Of a stretch of DNA of 55,960 nt, positions 39,773 to 48,316 are shown one piece after another. The position numbers were made by a program, and so were the translations under genes. Positions within the stretch are counted from its first letter, which is position 1, and every line of letters begins with the position of its first letter. Source of the DNA: Limnobacter sp. (lineage in GTDB: Bacteria > Pseudomonadota > Gammaproteobacteria > Burkholderiales > Burkholderiaceae_E). Below the pieces are notes generated by a model, which saw only the letters and a list, made by a program, of their open reading frames with translations, did no database searches and was not told the DNA's origin. The DNA is taken from contig JAAZBL010000295.1 of the NCBI GenBank assembly GCA_012513825.1, positions 1 through 55,960 on the forward strand. The letters are read 5' to 3'.

Positions 39773-39802
39773 CCCCTTTACCGCGAACCCCTTTACCGCG
39801 AA
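39773..39802. repeat. 15-bp perfect tandem duplication between glf and the GT gene
   Basis: CCCCTTTACCGCGAA occurs twice head-to-tail in the 244-bp divergent gap between glf and the glycosyltransferase, 53 bases before the GT ATG. The unit could carry a regulator half-site or be replication slippage. No clear promoter hexamers are seen around it. Confidence 0.75.
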
Positions 39803-39854
39803 CCGGCCCGACCGTCGAAGAACGAAGTCGGCCGGCCCTTGTGAGGACCTGTCG

Positions 39855-41126
39855 ATGACTCCCCTGATCGTGTTCTCGCATCTGCGCTGGGACTTCGTCT
39901 ACCAGCGACCGCAGCATCTGCTGTCGCGGCTGGCACGGCGACGGCCGGTGTTGTACGTCGAAGAACCGGTGTCCGGATCGCCCCGCAACTGGCTCGAGCA
40001 GCAATCGCCGGTCGAGGGCGTGCGCGTGCTGCGCCCGCATGTCACCGGTACGGTCGACGGCTTCGCCGACGAGCACGTGCCGGCGGTGCGGCGCATGGTG
40101 TCGACGGTGTTGCGCGAACTCGCGATCGACGATTACCTGGTCTGGTTCTATACGCCGATGGCGCTGCCGCTGGCCGACGGGCTCGACCCGCGCGCCATCG
40201 TCTACGACTGCATGGACGAGTTGTCGGCGTTCCGGTTCGCACCGCCGCAGCTCGTGCAGCGCGAAGCCCGACTGTTGCGCGAGGCCGACCTCGTGCTGAC
40301 CGGAGGGCCGAGCCTGTACGCCTCCAAGCGGGCGTTGCGACCCGACGTCCATTGTTTTCCGAGCAGCGTCGACGCGCGGCATTTCGGCCAGCAGCCGTTC
40401 GAGCATCCGAGCCAGTTTCCGCTGCCGCATCCGCGCCTGGGCTACTACGGCGTCATCGACGAGCGGCTCGACCTCGGGCTGATCGCGGCGCTGGCCGACG
40501 CGCACGACGACTGGCAGGTCGTCATGGTCGGTCCGGTCGCCAAGATCGATCCGGAGAGCCTGCCCCGGCGCGACAACCTGTACTGGCTCGGCAAGCGCGA
40601 CTATGCCGACCTGCCGGCGCACCTGGTCGGATGGGACGTCTGCCTGATGCCGTTCGCGCTCAACGAAGCCACCCGCTTCATCAGCCCGACGAAGACGCTC
40701 GAATACCTGGCCGCAGGCCGCCCTTGCGTCAGCACGCCGATCCGCGACGTCGTCGGACTCTATTCCGGAGTCGTCTCGATCGCCCACGGTCCCCGGGACT
40801 TTGTTCGCGCCTGCGAACAGATCCTGCGCTGGACGAACGCGGATCGTGCGCGCTTCCGCCGGCGTGCGCAGGAGATCGTCGAACGCAGCTCGTGGGAGCG
40901 GACCGTGGCCGACATCGAGCGCCTGCTCGAGCGCTTCGAGAAGCCGCTCGAGCTCGGGGTCGGCGTCGAGACGGGCATCTCGGCCGGCGGACTTGCCGAG
41001 GCCGGTCCGGATCTCGAGGTCGAAGTGGAGCTGGAGGCCTTCGTCGACGCGGCCATGGGTGTCGAGCTGAAGGCAGGTCAGAAAACCGCGGTTGCGTTGG
41101 CAGCGCCGCCCGCCCCGTCGAATTGA
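39855..41126 (+). CDS. GT-B glycosyltransferase, cluster paralogue A
   Basis: A 423-aa GT-B protein. The N-domain reads MTPLIVFSHLRWDFVYQRPQHLLSRL, typical of a glycosyltransferase group whose members begin with this FSHLRWD..RPQH motif. The C-domain has LGYYGVIDERLDLGLI and FISPTKTLEYLAAGRPCVSTPI, the donor-binding motif with an invariant SPTK. The last 45 residues are an acidic/Ala-rich tail (GLAEAGPDLEVEVELEAFVDAAMG) outside the fold. It is paralogous to the C-terminal half of the next gene. Probably adds a sugar to the Galf-containing glycan. Confidence 0.85.
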   Translation: MTPLIVFSHLRWDFVYQRPQHLLSRLARRRPVLYVEEPVSGSPRNWLEQQSPVEGVRVLRPHVTGTVDGFADEHVPAVRRMVSTVLRELAIDDYLVWFYTPMALPLADGLDPRAIVYDCMDELSAFRFAPPQLVQREARLLREADLVLTGGPSLYASKRALRPDVHCFPSSVDARHFGQQPFEHPSQFPLPHPRLGYYGVIDERLDLGLIAALADAHDDWQVVMVGPVAKIDPESLPRRDNLYWLGKRDYADLPAHLVGWDVCLMPFALNEATRFISPTKTLEYLAAGRPCVSTPIRDVVGLYSGVVSIAHGPRDFVRACEQILRWTNADRARFRRRAQEIVERSSWERTVADIERLLERFEKPLELGVGVETGISAGGLAEAGPDLEVEVELEAFVDAAMGVELKAGQKTAVALAAPPAPSN

Positions 41127-41143
41127 CGATCAGCCGGTGCGCA

Positions 41144-43591
41144 ATGGCTTCGTTGCGCCCCGGCACGCGATGCATGCGATCGGAGGGATCGCCCGGGCAG
41201 GTCCCGATCCTGCGGTCGTTCTGGATCGGCGGTTTCGAGGGCGCCGACCATCTCGATCCGCAGGCTCGACCGCTCGACATGGCGCGGTCCAACGGGCACC
41301 TGGCGCAGCTGGACGACGACTACGCGCGCGCCGCTGAGCGCGGCATCCGGACCGTGCGCGAGAGTGTCGGCTGGCGCCTGAGCGAGACGGCGCCGGGCCG
41401 CTACGACCTGCGGCGCCCGCTGCAGATGGCCCGAAGCGCACGCCGGCACGGCGTGCAGATCCTCTGGACGCTGATGCACTACGGCACGCCTGCCGACGTC
41501 GATCTGCGCGACGATTCGGCGATCGACCGCTTCACTGCCTTCGCGGGCGCCGTCGCGCGGGCGATCGCCGACGAGGCCGACGATCCCCCGATCTACACGC
41601 TGGTCAACGAGATCAATTTCCTGTCCTGGGCGGTCGCGCACACGAGGCTGATCGGTTCGCGCCGGGAGATCGGCGACGGCAGCGCCGCCGACGTGCAAAG
41701 CAGCCGGGAAAGCGGGTACGAGATCAAGCGGCGGCTCGTGCGCGCGACACTGGCGGCCACCGAGGCGGTTCGCCGTATCGACCCGCGCGCGCGATTCATG
41801 CAGGTCGAGCCGCTCGTGCACGTGGTTGCGCCGGCAGGCCGTGAAGATCTCGTGCCGTTGGCGGCCCAGGTGACCGATTACCAGTGGCAGGCCTGGGATC
41901 TGCTTTCCGGGCGCGCCGAACCCGAGCTCGGCGGCGCGCCCGAGATGCTGGATCTGGTCGGGATCAACCACTACCACAGCGGGCAGTGGGAAGTCGAGAC
42001 CGAGCGCAGGCTGCAGTGGCACGAGCGCGACCCGCGCCGACGCGGTCTCGACGAGTTGATCGGGAACGCCTGGCGGCGCTACGGCCGACCGATGATCGTT
42101 ACCGAAACGAGCCACGTCGGCGCCGGCCGGGCGCTGTGGTTGAGCGACGTGTCGAGCCAGGTCGAGCGCGCCCGCGAAAGCGGGATTCCCGTCTGCGGCC
42201 TCTGCCTGTACCCGCTGGTCGACCGGCCGGACTGGAACGATGCCGGGCACTGGCACCACAGCGGGCTCTGGGACGTCGTTCCGCCGGATCAGGCCGACGT
42301 CGGGATGCGGCGCGTGCTGAACCGCCCCTACGCGCAGATGCTCGAGCGCTGGCAACGACGCCTGCCTGAGGCGCGGAAACGGCCGGCGTCGCGACCGCTG
42401 CTGCTGGTCCTGTCGCAGTTTCGCTGGGACCCGATGCTGCATCGGGTCCACCATCTGATGGCCGAGCTTTGCGAAGACCATCGGATCGTGTTCGTCGAGG
42501 AACCGGTGTACGGGCTCGGCGAGCCGCGCTGGGTCCGCCGCTGCCCGGTCCCTGGCGTCGAAGTGTTGCAGGCGCATACGCCTTGTCCCCGCCCGGGCTT
42601 CGGCGGTGCGCAGGTGCCGCTGCTCGTCGATCTTCTGCACAGCCATCCGGGACCGGCGGCGCTGAGCCAGGCGCGAGCCTGGTCGACCACGGCGACGGCC
42701 GCGCCGCTGCTCGCCGCACTGGGGTTGCGGCCGTGGGTACACGATGTCGCGGACGAAGAATCCGCTTTCTGCGCTTGCGGCCACGCAGACGCGGTCGCCA
42801 CCGCCCGGATCGCGGCCTCCGGGCGTTCGTCGCACCCGGCAGCGATCGAGCCGGCGGGCGAGCCGCGCCTGCTGCTGGCACACGGGTCGGCGCTGGCGCG
42901 GTCGCTGGGCGGTTGTCGCACGAACGTGCTGCGCGTGGACAACGCGGTCGATCGCGAACATTTCGCCTCGCGCTCGCTGCAAGCGCAGGGTAGCGAGGCG
43001 CTGGAGGCGTCCCGCCTGCTCGCCGGCATCGAGGGGCCGCGTCTCGTCTACACCGGGACGATCGACGAACGGATCGACCTGCCGCTGCTCGCCAGCCTGG
43101 CCGACGCCCGGCCCGACTGGCAGATCGTCCTGATCGGCCCGACGCGGCTGCCGACCGACCGCCCGCTGCCGATTCGGCGCGGGTTGCACTGGCTCGGCGC
43201 CCAAGCCTATACGCTGCTGCCTTACCTGCTCGCCGCATGCCAGGTGGCCCTGCTGCCGTACGTCCGCGGGCCGCGCACCGCGACGGCCAACCCGCCGCAA
43301 CTGCTCGAATACCTGGCCGCAGGCAAGCCGGTCGTCAGCACGCCCTTGCCCGACGTCGTCGAACTGCACGCCGATCTCGTCGAAATCGCGCCGGAGCCCG
43401 GCAGCTTCGTCCGGGCCTGCGAGCGCGCGCTCGGTCGGGCCGACGCCCGGGATCCCGTACGCCAGGCGCGTGTCGACGCGCTGCTGTCGCGCTGCTCGTG
43501 GGCCGCCGCGGCGAACCGGGTGCGGGCTGCAATGCGGCAGGCCGCGCAGGCAGCCGGTTCGCTGGCCGACGTGCTGGAGGACCGCCGATGA
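41144..43591 (+). CDS. Glycoside hydrolase (GH-A clan, GH1-like) fused to GT-B glycosyltransferase
   Basis: An 815-aa two-enzyme protein. Residues about 20-410 form a TIM-barrel hydrolase of clan GH-A: RESVGWRLSE, acid/base glutamate in IYTLVNEINF, and nucleophile glutamate in MIVTETSHVG. Residues about 420-800 form a GT-B domain beginning PLLLVLSQFRWDPMLHRVHH, paralogous to the upstream GT, with LVYTGTIDERIDLPLL and PPQLLEYLAAGKPVVSTPL. The usual SPTK donor motif reads NPPQ here, so the GT half may be altered. The start is uncertain (no clear ribosome binding site; ATG 41174 is in frame). It overlaps the amidohydrolase by 4 bases. Confidence 0.8.
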   Translation: MASLRPGTRCMRSEGSPGQVPILRSFWIGGFEGADHLDPQARPLDMARSNGHLAQLDDDYARAAERGIRTVRESVGWRLSETAPGRYDLRRPLQMARSARRHGVQILWTLMHYGTPADVDLRDDSAIDRFTAFAGAVARAIADEADDPPIYTLVNEINFLSWAVAHTRLIGSRREIGDGSAADVQSSRESGYEIKRRLVRATLAATEAVRRIDPRARFMQVEPLVHVVAPAGREDLVPLAAQVTDYQWQAWDLLSGRAEPELGGAPEMLDLVGINHYHSGQWEVETERRLQWHERDPRRRGLDELIGNAWRRYGRPMIVTETSHVGAGRALWLSDVSSQVERARESGIPVCGLCLYPLVDRPDWNDAGHWHHSGLWDVVPPDQADVGMRRVLNRPYAQMLERWQRRLPEARKRPASRPLLLVLSQFRWDPMLHRVHHLMAELCEDHRIVFVEEPVYGLGEPRWVRRCPVPGVEVLQAHTPCPRPGFGGAQVPLLVDLLHSHPGPAALSQARAWSTTATAAPLLAALGLRPWVHDVADEESAFCACGHADAVATARIAASGRSSHPAAIEPAGEPRLLLAHGSALARSLGGCRTNVLRVDNAVDREHFASRSLQAQGSEALEASRLLAGIEGPRLVYTGTIDERIDLPLLASLADARPDWQIVLIGPTRLPTDRPLPIRRGLHWLGAQAYTLLPYLLAACQVALLPYVRGPRTATANPPQLLEYLAAGKPVVSTPLPDVVELHADLVEIAPEPGSFVRACERALGRADARDPVRQARVDALLSRCSWAAAANRVRAAMRQAAQAAGSLADVLEDRR

Positions 43592-45336
43592 TCATCGATG
43601 CGCACCTGCACTGCACCGGCAGCGAGGCGACCGATGGCGTTCTGCGGGCGCTCGACGATGCCGGCATCGACCAGGCCGTGCTGCTGGCGCCGTTCCTCGA
43701 CAACGGCTATTCGCTCGACGACCCGGCCTCGCTGCGGCGGGGCAACGATCATCTGGCGCGGCTGGTTCGTGGTCACGGCGACCGCCTCGTCGGCTTCGCG
43801 GTCGTCGATCCGCGCGACCGGGGCGCGCCCGACGAATTGTCGCGTGCGATCGAGACACTCGGGCTGCGTGGCGCAAAGATGGTTCCGACCGGCTGGCGGG
43901 CCAGCGAGGAACGCGTGCAGCCGGTATTCGCCCGGGCGGCTGCACTGCAGTTGCCGTTGCTGTTCCACAGCGGCATCTTCATCGACGGCCGATCCGGCCG
44001 CTTCTGTCGGCCATGCGAGTTCGAGGTGCTGCGCGACCATCCCGGCGTGCGGGTCGCACTCGCCCATCTGGGCTGGCCCTGGACCGACGAAGCCATCGCC
44101 GTCGGGCTCATCGATCGCATCCACGGCGTGCCGCCGGCCGACGCCGTGTTCCGCTTCGACATCTCGTTCGGCCCGCCGCCGCCTTACCGGCTCGAAGTAC
44201 TGCGCCGTGCCCTCGAGGTGCTGGGCCCCGAATCGCTGCAGTTCGGGAGCGACTGCTTCCTGCCCTGCAGCGGCGAAGAGATCGCCGAGCGTCGCGGCTG
44301 GGTCGTCGAGCTGATGGACCGACTGCAGCTCGACGAACCGGCGAGGCAGCAGGTCTTCGGCGGCACCGCCGCCGCCTGGTTGCGGCAGCCGGCGGCACCG
44401 TCCGGGGATGGGCGCGCTCGGCATGGGGATCGCGCCTTCGCACCTGCATTGCATACCGAACGGTGTCGATCCCGAATCGTTCAGGCCGGGACCGGACACG
44501 TCGGCGGGGAACGTGCGTTCCGGGGACGTGCCTTCCAGCAACGTGCCTTCCGAAAACGTGCCTTCCGGGGACATGCCGTCGGCGAGTCTGCGAACCCGGC
44601 TTGGCATCGGGGAAGGCCTGCCGCTCGTCGGTTTCGTCGGTCGCCTGTCGCCCGAGAAGGGGCCGGAGCTGTTCGTGCGATGCGCTCAGCGGGTGCTCGA
44701 AAGGCAGCCGCAGGCGCACTTCGTGGTGATCGGCGACGGCCCGCAGCGCGCGACGGTCGAAGCGCGCATCGACCGTCTCGGCCTGCGCGGACGTGTGCAT
44801 CTGGCGGGGATGCAGGCGTCGATGCCGACGCTGTACCCGCAGCTCGACCTGCTCGTCTGCAGTTCGCTGTCCGAGGCGATGCCGTTGGCCGTGATGGAGG
44901 CGATGGCCTGCAGCCTGCCGGTGGTGGCCACCGCGGTCGGCGGCGTGCCGGATCTGGTCGTCCAGGGCCTGACCGGCTCGCTGGTCGGGCACGGCGACGT
45001 GGACGGCCTCGCCAACGAGGTGGCCGCCTTGCTCGCCGATCCGGCGACGAGGCGCGAGATGGGCAGACAGGGTCGCCGGCGCATCCAGCAGCGATTCGCG
45101 CTCGACCACAGCGTCGGCGCGATTGGCGCGCTGCTCCAGCGGCTGGCGCAACGGGGAGAGGCGTCGGCCGCCTCAGCGGGAGTCCGGATACGTCCTTCCG
45201 CGGCGGAACCCGATGGAGCGATCGTGCAGCCGGTTCGCGTCGGACGGGCGAGGGGGAATGGCCGGTCGACTGGGGTCCGGCCCGCGACTGCGGAAGAGAA
45301 GCGTTGAAGAAGGCGATGTCCGAGGCCTGTTCTTAG
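43588..45336 (+). CDS. Amidohydrolase-2-type protein with out-of-frame C-terminal extension
   Basis: Residues 1-266 are an amidohydrolase-2 TIM barrel: metal motif MIIDAHLHCTG at the start, PLLFHSGIFIDG, LAHLGWPWTDE and the late aspartate region QFGSDCFLPCSGEE. Hydrolysis or decarboxylation of a small substrate is the family role. The domain should end near 44400, but no stop occurs; the frame continues about 316 codons to 45336 through DNA whose other frame encodes a GT4 C-domain. The tail (Arg/Ala-rich) is almost surely not native. A deletion that removed the original stop explains this best. It overlaps the GH-GT gene by ATGA. Confidence 0.75.
   Translation: MIIDAHLHCTGSEATDGVLRALDDAGIDQAVLLAPFLDNGYSLDDPASLRRGNDHLARLVRGHGDRLVGFAVVDPRDRGAPDELSRAIETLGLRGAKMVPTGWRASEERVQPVFARAAALQLPLLFHSGIFIDGRSGRFCRPCEFEVLRDHPGVRVALAHLGWPWTDEAIAVGLIDRIHGVPPADAVFRFDISFGPPPPYRLEVLRRALEVLGPESLQFGSDCFLPCSGEEIAERRGWVVELMDRLQLDEPARQQVFGGTAAAWLRQPAAPSGDGRARHGDRAFAPALHTERCRSRIVQAGTGHVGGERAFRGRAFQQRAFRKRAFRGHAVGESANPAWHRGRPAARRFRRSPVAREGAGAVRAMRSAGARKAAAGALRGDRRRPAARDGRSAHRPSRPARTCASGGDAGVDADAVPAARPARLQFAVRGDAVGRDGGDGLQPAGGGHRGRRRAGSGRPGPDRLAGRARRRGRPRQRGGRLARRSGDEARDGQTGSPAHPAAIRARPQRRRDWRAAPAAGATGRGVGRLSGSPDTSFRGGTRWSDRAAGSRRTGEGEWPVDWGPARDCGREALKKAMSEACS
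44408..45307 (+). pseudogene. GT4 glycosyltransferase lacking its N-terminal domain
   Basis: This frame encodes 299 aa that begin at the inter-domain linker of a GT4 enzyme (MGIAPSHLHCIPNGVDPESF) and contain a full C-domain: LPLVGFVGRLSPEKGPELF, HFVVIGDGPQ, and the donor site CSSLSEAMPLAVMEAMACSLPVV. The N-terminal acceptor-binding Rossmann domain (about 170 residues) is missing, replaced at about 44400 by the end of the amidohydrolase. In the linker sits a 5 x 15-bp repeat. Probably a deletion remnant; a working GT would need a partner domain, which I do not see. Confidence 0.75.
44507..44581 (+). repeat. Coding minisatellite, five 15-bp units
   Basis: Five tandem units with consensus GGGAACGTGCCTTCC encode GNVRS-GDVPS-SNVPS-ENVPS-GDMPS in the GT4 frame and RAF-type pentapeptides (RAFRG, RAFQQ, RAFRK) in the amidohydrolase frame. 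Units diverge by 1-4 bases. As the period is a multiple of three, copy-number change keeps every frame open, so length variation between strains is expected. Confidence 0.85.
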
Positions 45337-45487
45337 CGAGCGGAGTTGCTGCCTGCGTTCGGCAGCGACGTCCGTGTGCTGGCTATTCGGTGCGGATCGT
45401 GGCAGGCTGCTTCGTATCGAATCCGTCATCCGCGACACAGGAGTCTGGCCGTCGGGCCTGTTCGCCGTGCAGACACAGTCTCGGCAG

Positions 45488-48304
45488 ATGTCCGGGCCGG
45501 CGGCGCCGGAGATGCGCTGGATCTTCGGGGATTTCGTCGTCTCCGAGACCCAGCGCCGGGTCGAACGGTCCGGGCAAGCGATACGGTTGGGACCGCGCAC
45601 CTTCGAGCTGCTGCTGCAACTGATCAGGCGTGCCGGCGAGTATGTCAGCAAGGACGAACTGCTTGCGTCGGTCTGGGCCGGTGTGGTCGTCGCGGACGGC
45701 AGCGTGCGCGTCCACATGTCGATGCTTCGTAAAGCGCTGGGCGAACCGGATGCACTGGACGAATGCAGGGAATGGATCTCCAACGTTCCGCTTCGGGGCT
45801 ATCGGTTCAACGGGCGAGTCCGGCGCGACGAGACAAGCTCATCGATCCCGGTAGGTGCACAGGAGCCTGCTCCGTCTTTCACGAAGCCGCCTCTTCAACT
45901 GTGCCCCCTTGTCGGCCGGGAGGCGGAGGTCTCGGCAGTATGCGAGGCGCTCGATTCGCATCGGATGGTCACGGTAATCGGCACCGGCGGCATCGGCAAG
46001 ACCAGCGTTGCGATTCGCGCTGCGGAGTGCTACCGGATCGAACACGGGATTTCGCCAGCCTTCGTCGATCTTTCGCCTCTCATTTCTTCGGAGCACGTGA
46101 AGGGAACGATCGCGCGCGCGCTCGGCGCGGCGGCCGACATGCCCGATCTCGTGCAAGCCGTCGCCCAGTCCCTTGCCGGCCGAGAGGTCCTGCTGCTCCT
46201 CGACAACTGCGAGCATGTGATCGACTCGCTCGTGGTGCCGATCACGCGCCTGCTCGGTGCTCTGCCCGGTGTGCGCGTGCTGGCAACCAGCCGCGAGCCG
46301 CTTCGAATGGCCGGCGAGCACGCCGTTCGCTTGCCGGCGCTTGCGACTCCCGAAGCGGATTGCACGACGCTGGCGCAGGCGCTTGCCTGGCCTGCGGTCC
46401 GCTTGCTGGTCGATCGGGCAGAGTCGACCGGCGCTTGCGCGTTCGGCGAATCCGATGCGCCACGCCTTGCCCGGATCGCGCGGCAACTCGACGGCATCCC
46501 GCTGGCCATCGAACTCGTCGCTGCTCGCTTGGGTGCGCAGTCGATCAACGACCTCGCACTCAGGTTGAACGATCACATGCGGCTGCATTCGGCGAGCAGA
46601 AGGAGCCTAGTCGATCGGCACCGGACCCTCGCAGCAGCCCTCGAGTGGAGCGTGAGCCGGCTCGACGATGACGAATTGCGGCTTTTCCGCCGGCTGTCGG
46701 TTTTCAGGGGCCGTTTCGATCTGGACTGCGCGCTAAGCGTCAACCTGGATCTCGACGCCGAGTCTGCCTGCGATGCGCTGATCTCGCTGGCGAACAAGTC
46801 GTTGGTTTCTTTCGACGGCAGCGATGCGGTCGCTCCTTATCGGCTGCTCGACACGACCCGGAGCTTTGCGGCCGGGATGCTGGCCCGCAGCGACGAACGC
46901 CCGATGATGCTGCGGCGCCATGCGAAGTTCATGCTCGATCTGATGAACGCGGCTACGGCCGAACTGCCGAAGCTGACAGAGCAGGCGTGGGCCGAACGGT
47001 ACGCACATCGCCTGGATGACGTGCGTTTCGCGCTGGAGGTCAGCCGGACGGGACCGGAAGCCGACGTGAAGACTGCCGCGTCGCTCGTCATTGCCTCCGG
47101 CCCCCTCTGGTTTCATGTGTCGCAGGTCGACGAGTATCGAGGCATCGTGGCCGACACGCTCGCTCTGGTCGAACAGCAGTCGGAACCGGATACGGAGAGC
47201 GCAACGTGGCTGAGTACGGCCTTGATCATTGCATTGCTTCATACCGGCGGGCCGAACGAGGAACTGGACGCAGCCTGTGACCGAGCCCTCGCCGGGGCGC
47301 TGGCGATCGCAAGCAAGCCACTCGAGTTGCGAGCCCGCTGGGGCAGGTGCACGCACGAGATGTTCCGTGGAAACTATGCGAATGCCTTGATGCATTCGGA
47401 CGCGCTGTTCGAGTTCGCGCAGTCATGGTCTGACGCCGAGGCCCTGGTGCTTGCCCGACGCGTCAGTGCGATGGCCAACCACTTCTACGGTGCGTTCGAG
47501 ACGTCGCGGCGCCATAGTGCGGCCGCGATCGCGTTGTCCGGGACCATGGGCCGGAAACCTCTCAACCTGGTGGGACCGGATCCGCTGGTCGCAACGCAGG
47601 CCTTGCTGTGCCGGACGCTGTGGCTGCAAGGGCAAACCGGGCAAGCGTTGCAGGTTGCCGGCGATGCGGTCGCGCGTGCGCTGTCGATCGAACATTCGGT
47701 TTCGCTCTGTGCCGCCCTGTACGGCGCGTGTCCCGTTGCTCTGTGGGCTGGCGAACGCGAACTTGCGCGCACTTGGATTCCGATGATGCGCGACGAAGCC
47801 CAGCGACGCGGCTTGCGCGGTTGGTTGCGCTACGCCGAATGGTTCCTGCTGGGTTTGCAGCTCGAACTTGCCGAGGACCGGGGGCTTTGCATTCGGGAAC
47901 AGGCCGGTCGCCTGGGCGCATACGACACCGTCGGCAAGGAGATGTTCGTCACCTTCTGCGCCGACTGGCTCGATGACGACTTGATTGCAAGGGTGGATCG
48001 TGGCGAGGGGCGATGGTGCGCAGCGGAGGTTCGTCGCGCCACCGGCTGGCGCGACGAACGGCGCGGAAGATTCGAGCAAGCCGAAGCTTCGTATCTGCAA
48101 GCGATCGAGACCGCCCGGCAGCAAGGCGCCATCGCATGGGAGCTACGCGCCGCGCTCAGCCTTGCAAGGCTGTGGGCAGCTCGCGGCCGGCCGCTTCAAG
48201 CCGCGCATCTGCTCGACGAAAGTTGCGCGCGCGTCGCCCCGGACAGTGGCAGTCGCATGCTGGTCGAGCTGCGCAGCTTGCGCGAGCGATGCGCCCGCCG
48301 TTGA
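45488..48304 (+). CDS. Winged-helix / NB-ARC-type ATPase / helical-repeat transcriptional regulator
   Basis: A 938-aa STAND-like regulator. Residues about 8-105 are an OmpR-type winged helix (FGDFVVSETQRRVERSGQ, YVSKDELLASVW, NVPLRGYRF). Residues about 140-400 are a P-loop module with Walker A TVIGTGGIGKTSVA, Walker B LLLLDNCEHVID and LATSREPLRMAGE. The rest is helical, probably TPR-like, and likely senses a ligand. ATG 45488 is chosen because the winged helix follows at once; the 976-aa track ORF adds an unlikely N-terminus. It converges on an alpha/beta hydrolase 12 bases away. The target is unknown. Confidence 0.85.
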   Translation: MSGPAAPEMRWIFGDFVVSETQRRVERSGQAIRLGPRTFELLLQLIRRAGEYVSKDELLASVWAGVVVADGSVRVHMSMLRKALGEPDALDECREWISNVPLRGYRFNGRVRRDETSSSIPVGAQEPAPSFTKPPLQLCPLVGREAEVSAVCEALDSHRMVTVIGTGGIGKTSVAIRAAECYRIEHGISPAFVDLSPLISSEHVKGTIARALGAAADMPDLVQAVAQSLAGREVLLLLDNCEHVIDSLVVPITRLLGALPGVRVLATSREPLRMAGEHAVRLPALATPEADCTTLAQALAWPAVRLLVDRAESTGACAFGESDAPRLARIARQLDGIPLAIELVAARLGAQSINDLALRLNDHMRLHSASRRSLVDRHRTLAAALEWSVSRLDDDELRLFRRLSVFRGRFDLDCALSVNLDLDAESACDALISLANKSLVSFDGSDAVAPYRLLDTTRSFAAGMLARSDERPMMLRRHAKFMLDLMNAATAELPKLTEQAWAERYAHRLDDVRFALEVSRTGPEADVKTAASLVIASGPLWFHVSQVDEYRGIVADTLALVEQQSEPDTESATWLSTALIIALLHTGGPNEELDAACDRALAGALAIASKPLELRARWGRCTHEMFRGNYANALMHSDALFEFAQSWSDAEALVLARRVSAMANHFYGAFETSRRHSAAAIALSGTMGRKPLNLVGPDPLVATQALLCRTLWLQGQTGQALQVAGDAVARALSIEHSVSLCAALYGACPVALWAGERELARTWIPMMRDEAQRRGLRGWLRYAEWFLLGLQLELAEDRGLCIREQAGRLGAYDTVGKEMFVTFCADWLDDDLIARVDRGEGRWCAAEVRRATGWRDERRGRFEQAEASYLQAIETARQQGAIAWELRAALSLARLWAARGRPLQAAHLLDESCARVAPDSGSRMLVELRSLRERCARR

Positions 48305-48316
48305 ACGCAGACTGGT

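Noticed and set aside
38361-40787. 808-aa minus-strand ORF across glf and the GT
   Set aside because: Different frame from glf and antisense to the GT; composition is that of a shadow ORF.
41078-43369. 763-aa minus-strand ORF opposite the GH-GT fusion
   Set aside because: Antisense to a gene with clear catalytic motifs; no motif of its own.
45488-48304. Possible STAND-type anti-phage defence protein
   Set aside because: The N-terminal domain is an OmpR-type DNA-binding winged helix rather than a toxic effector, so a transcription factor is the better reading.
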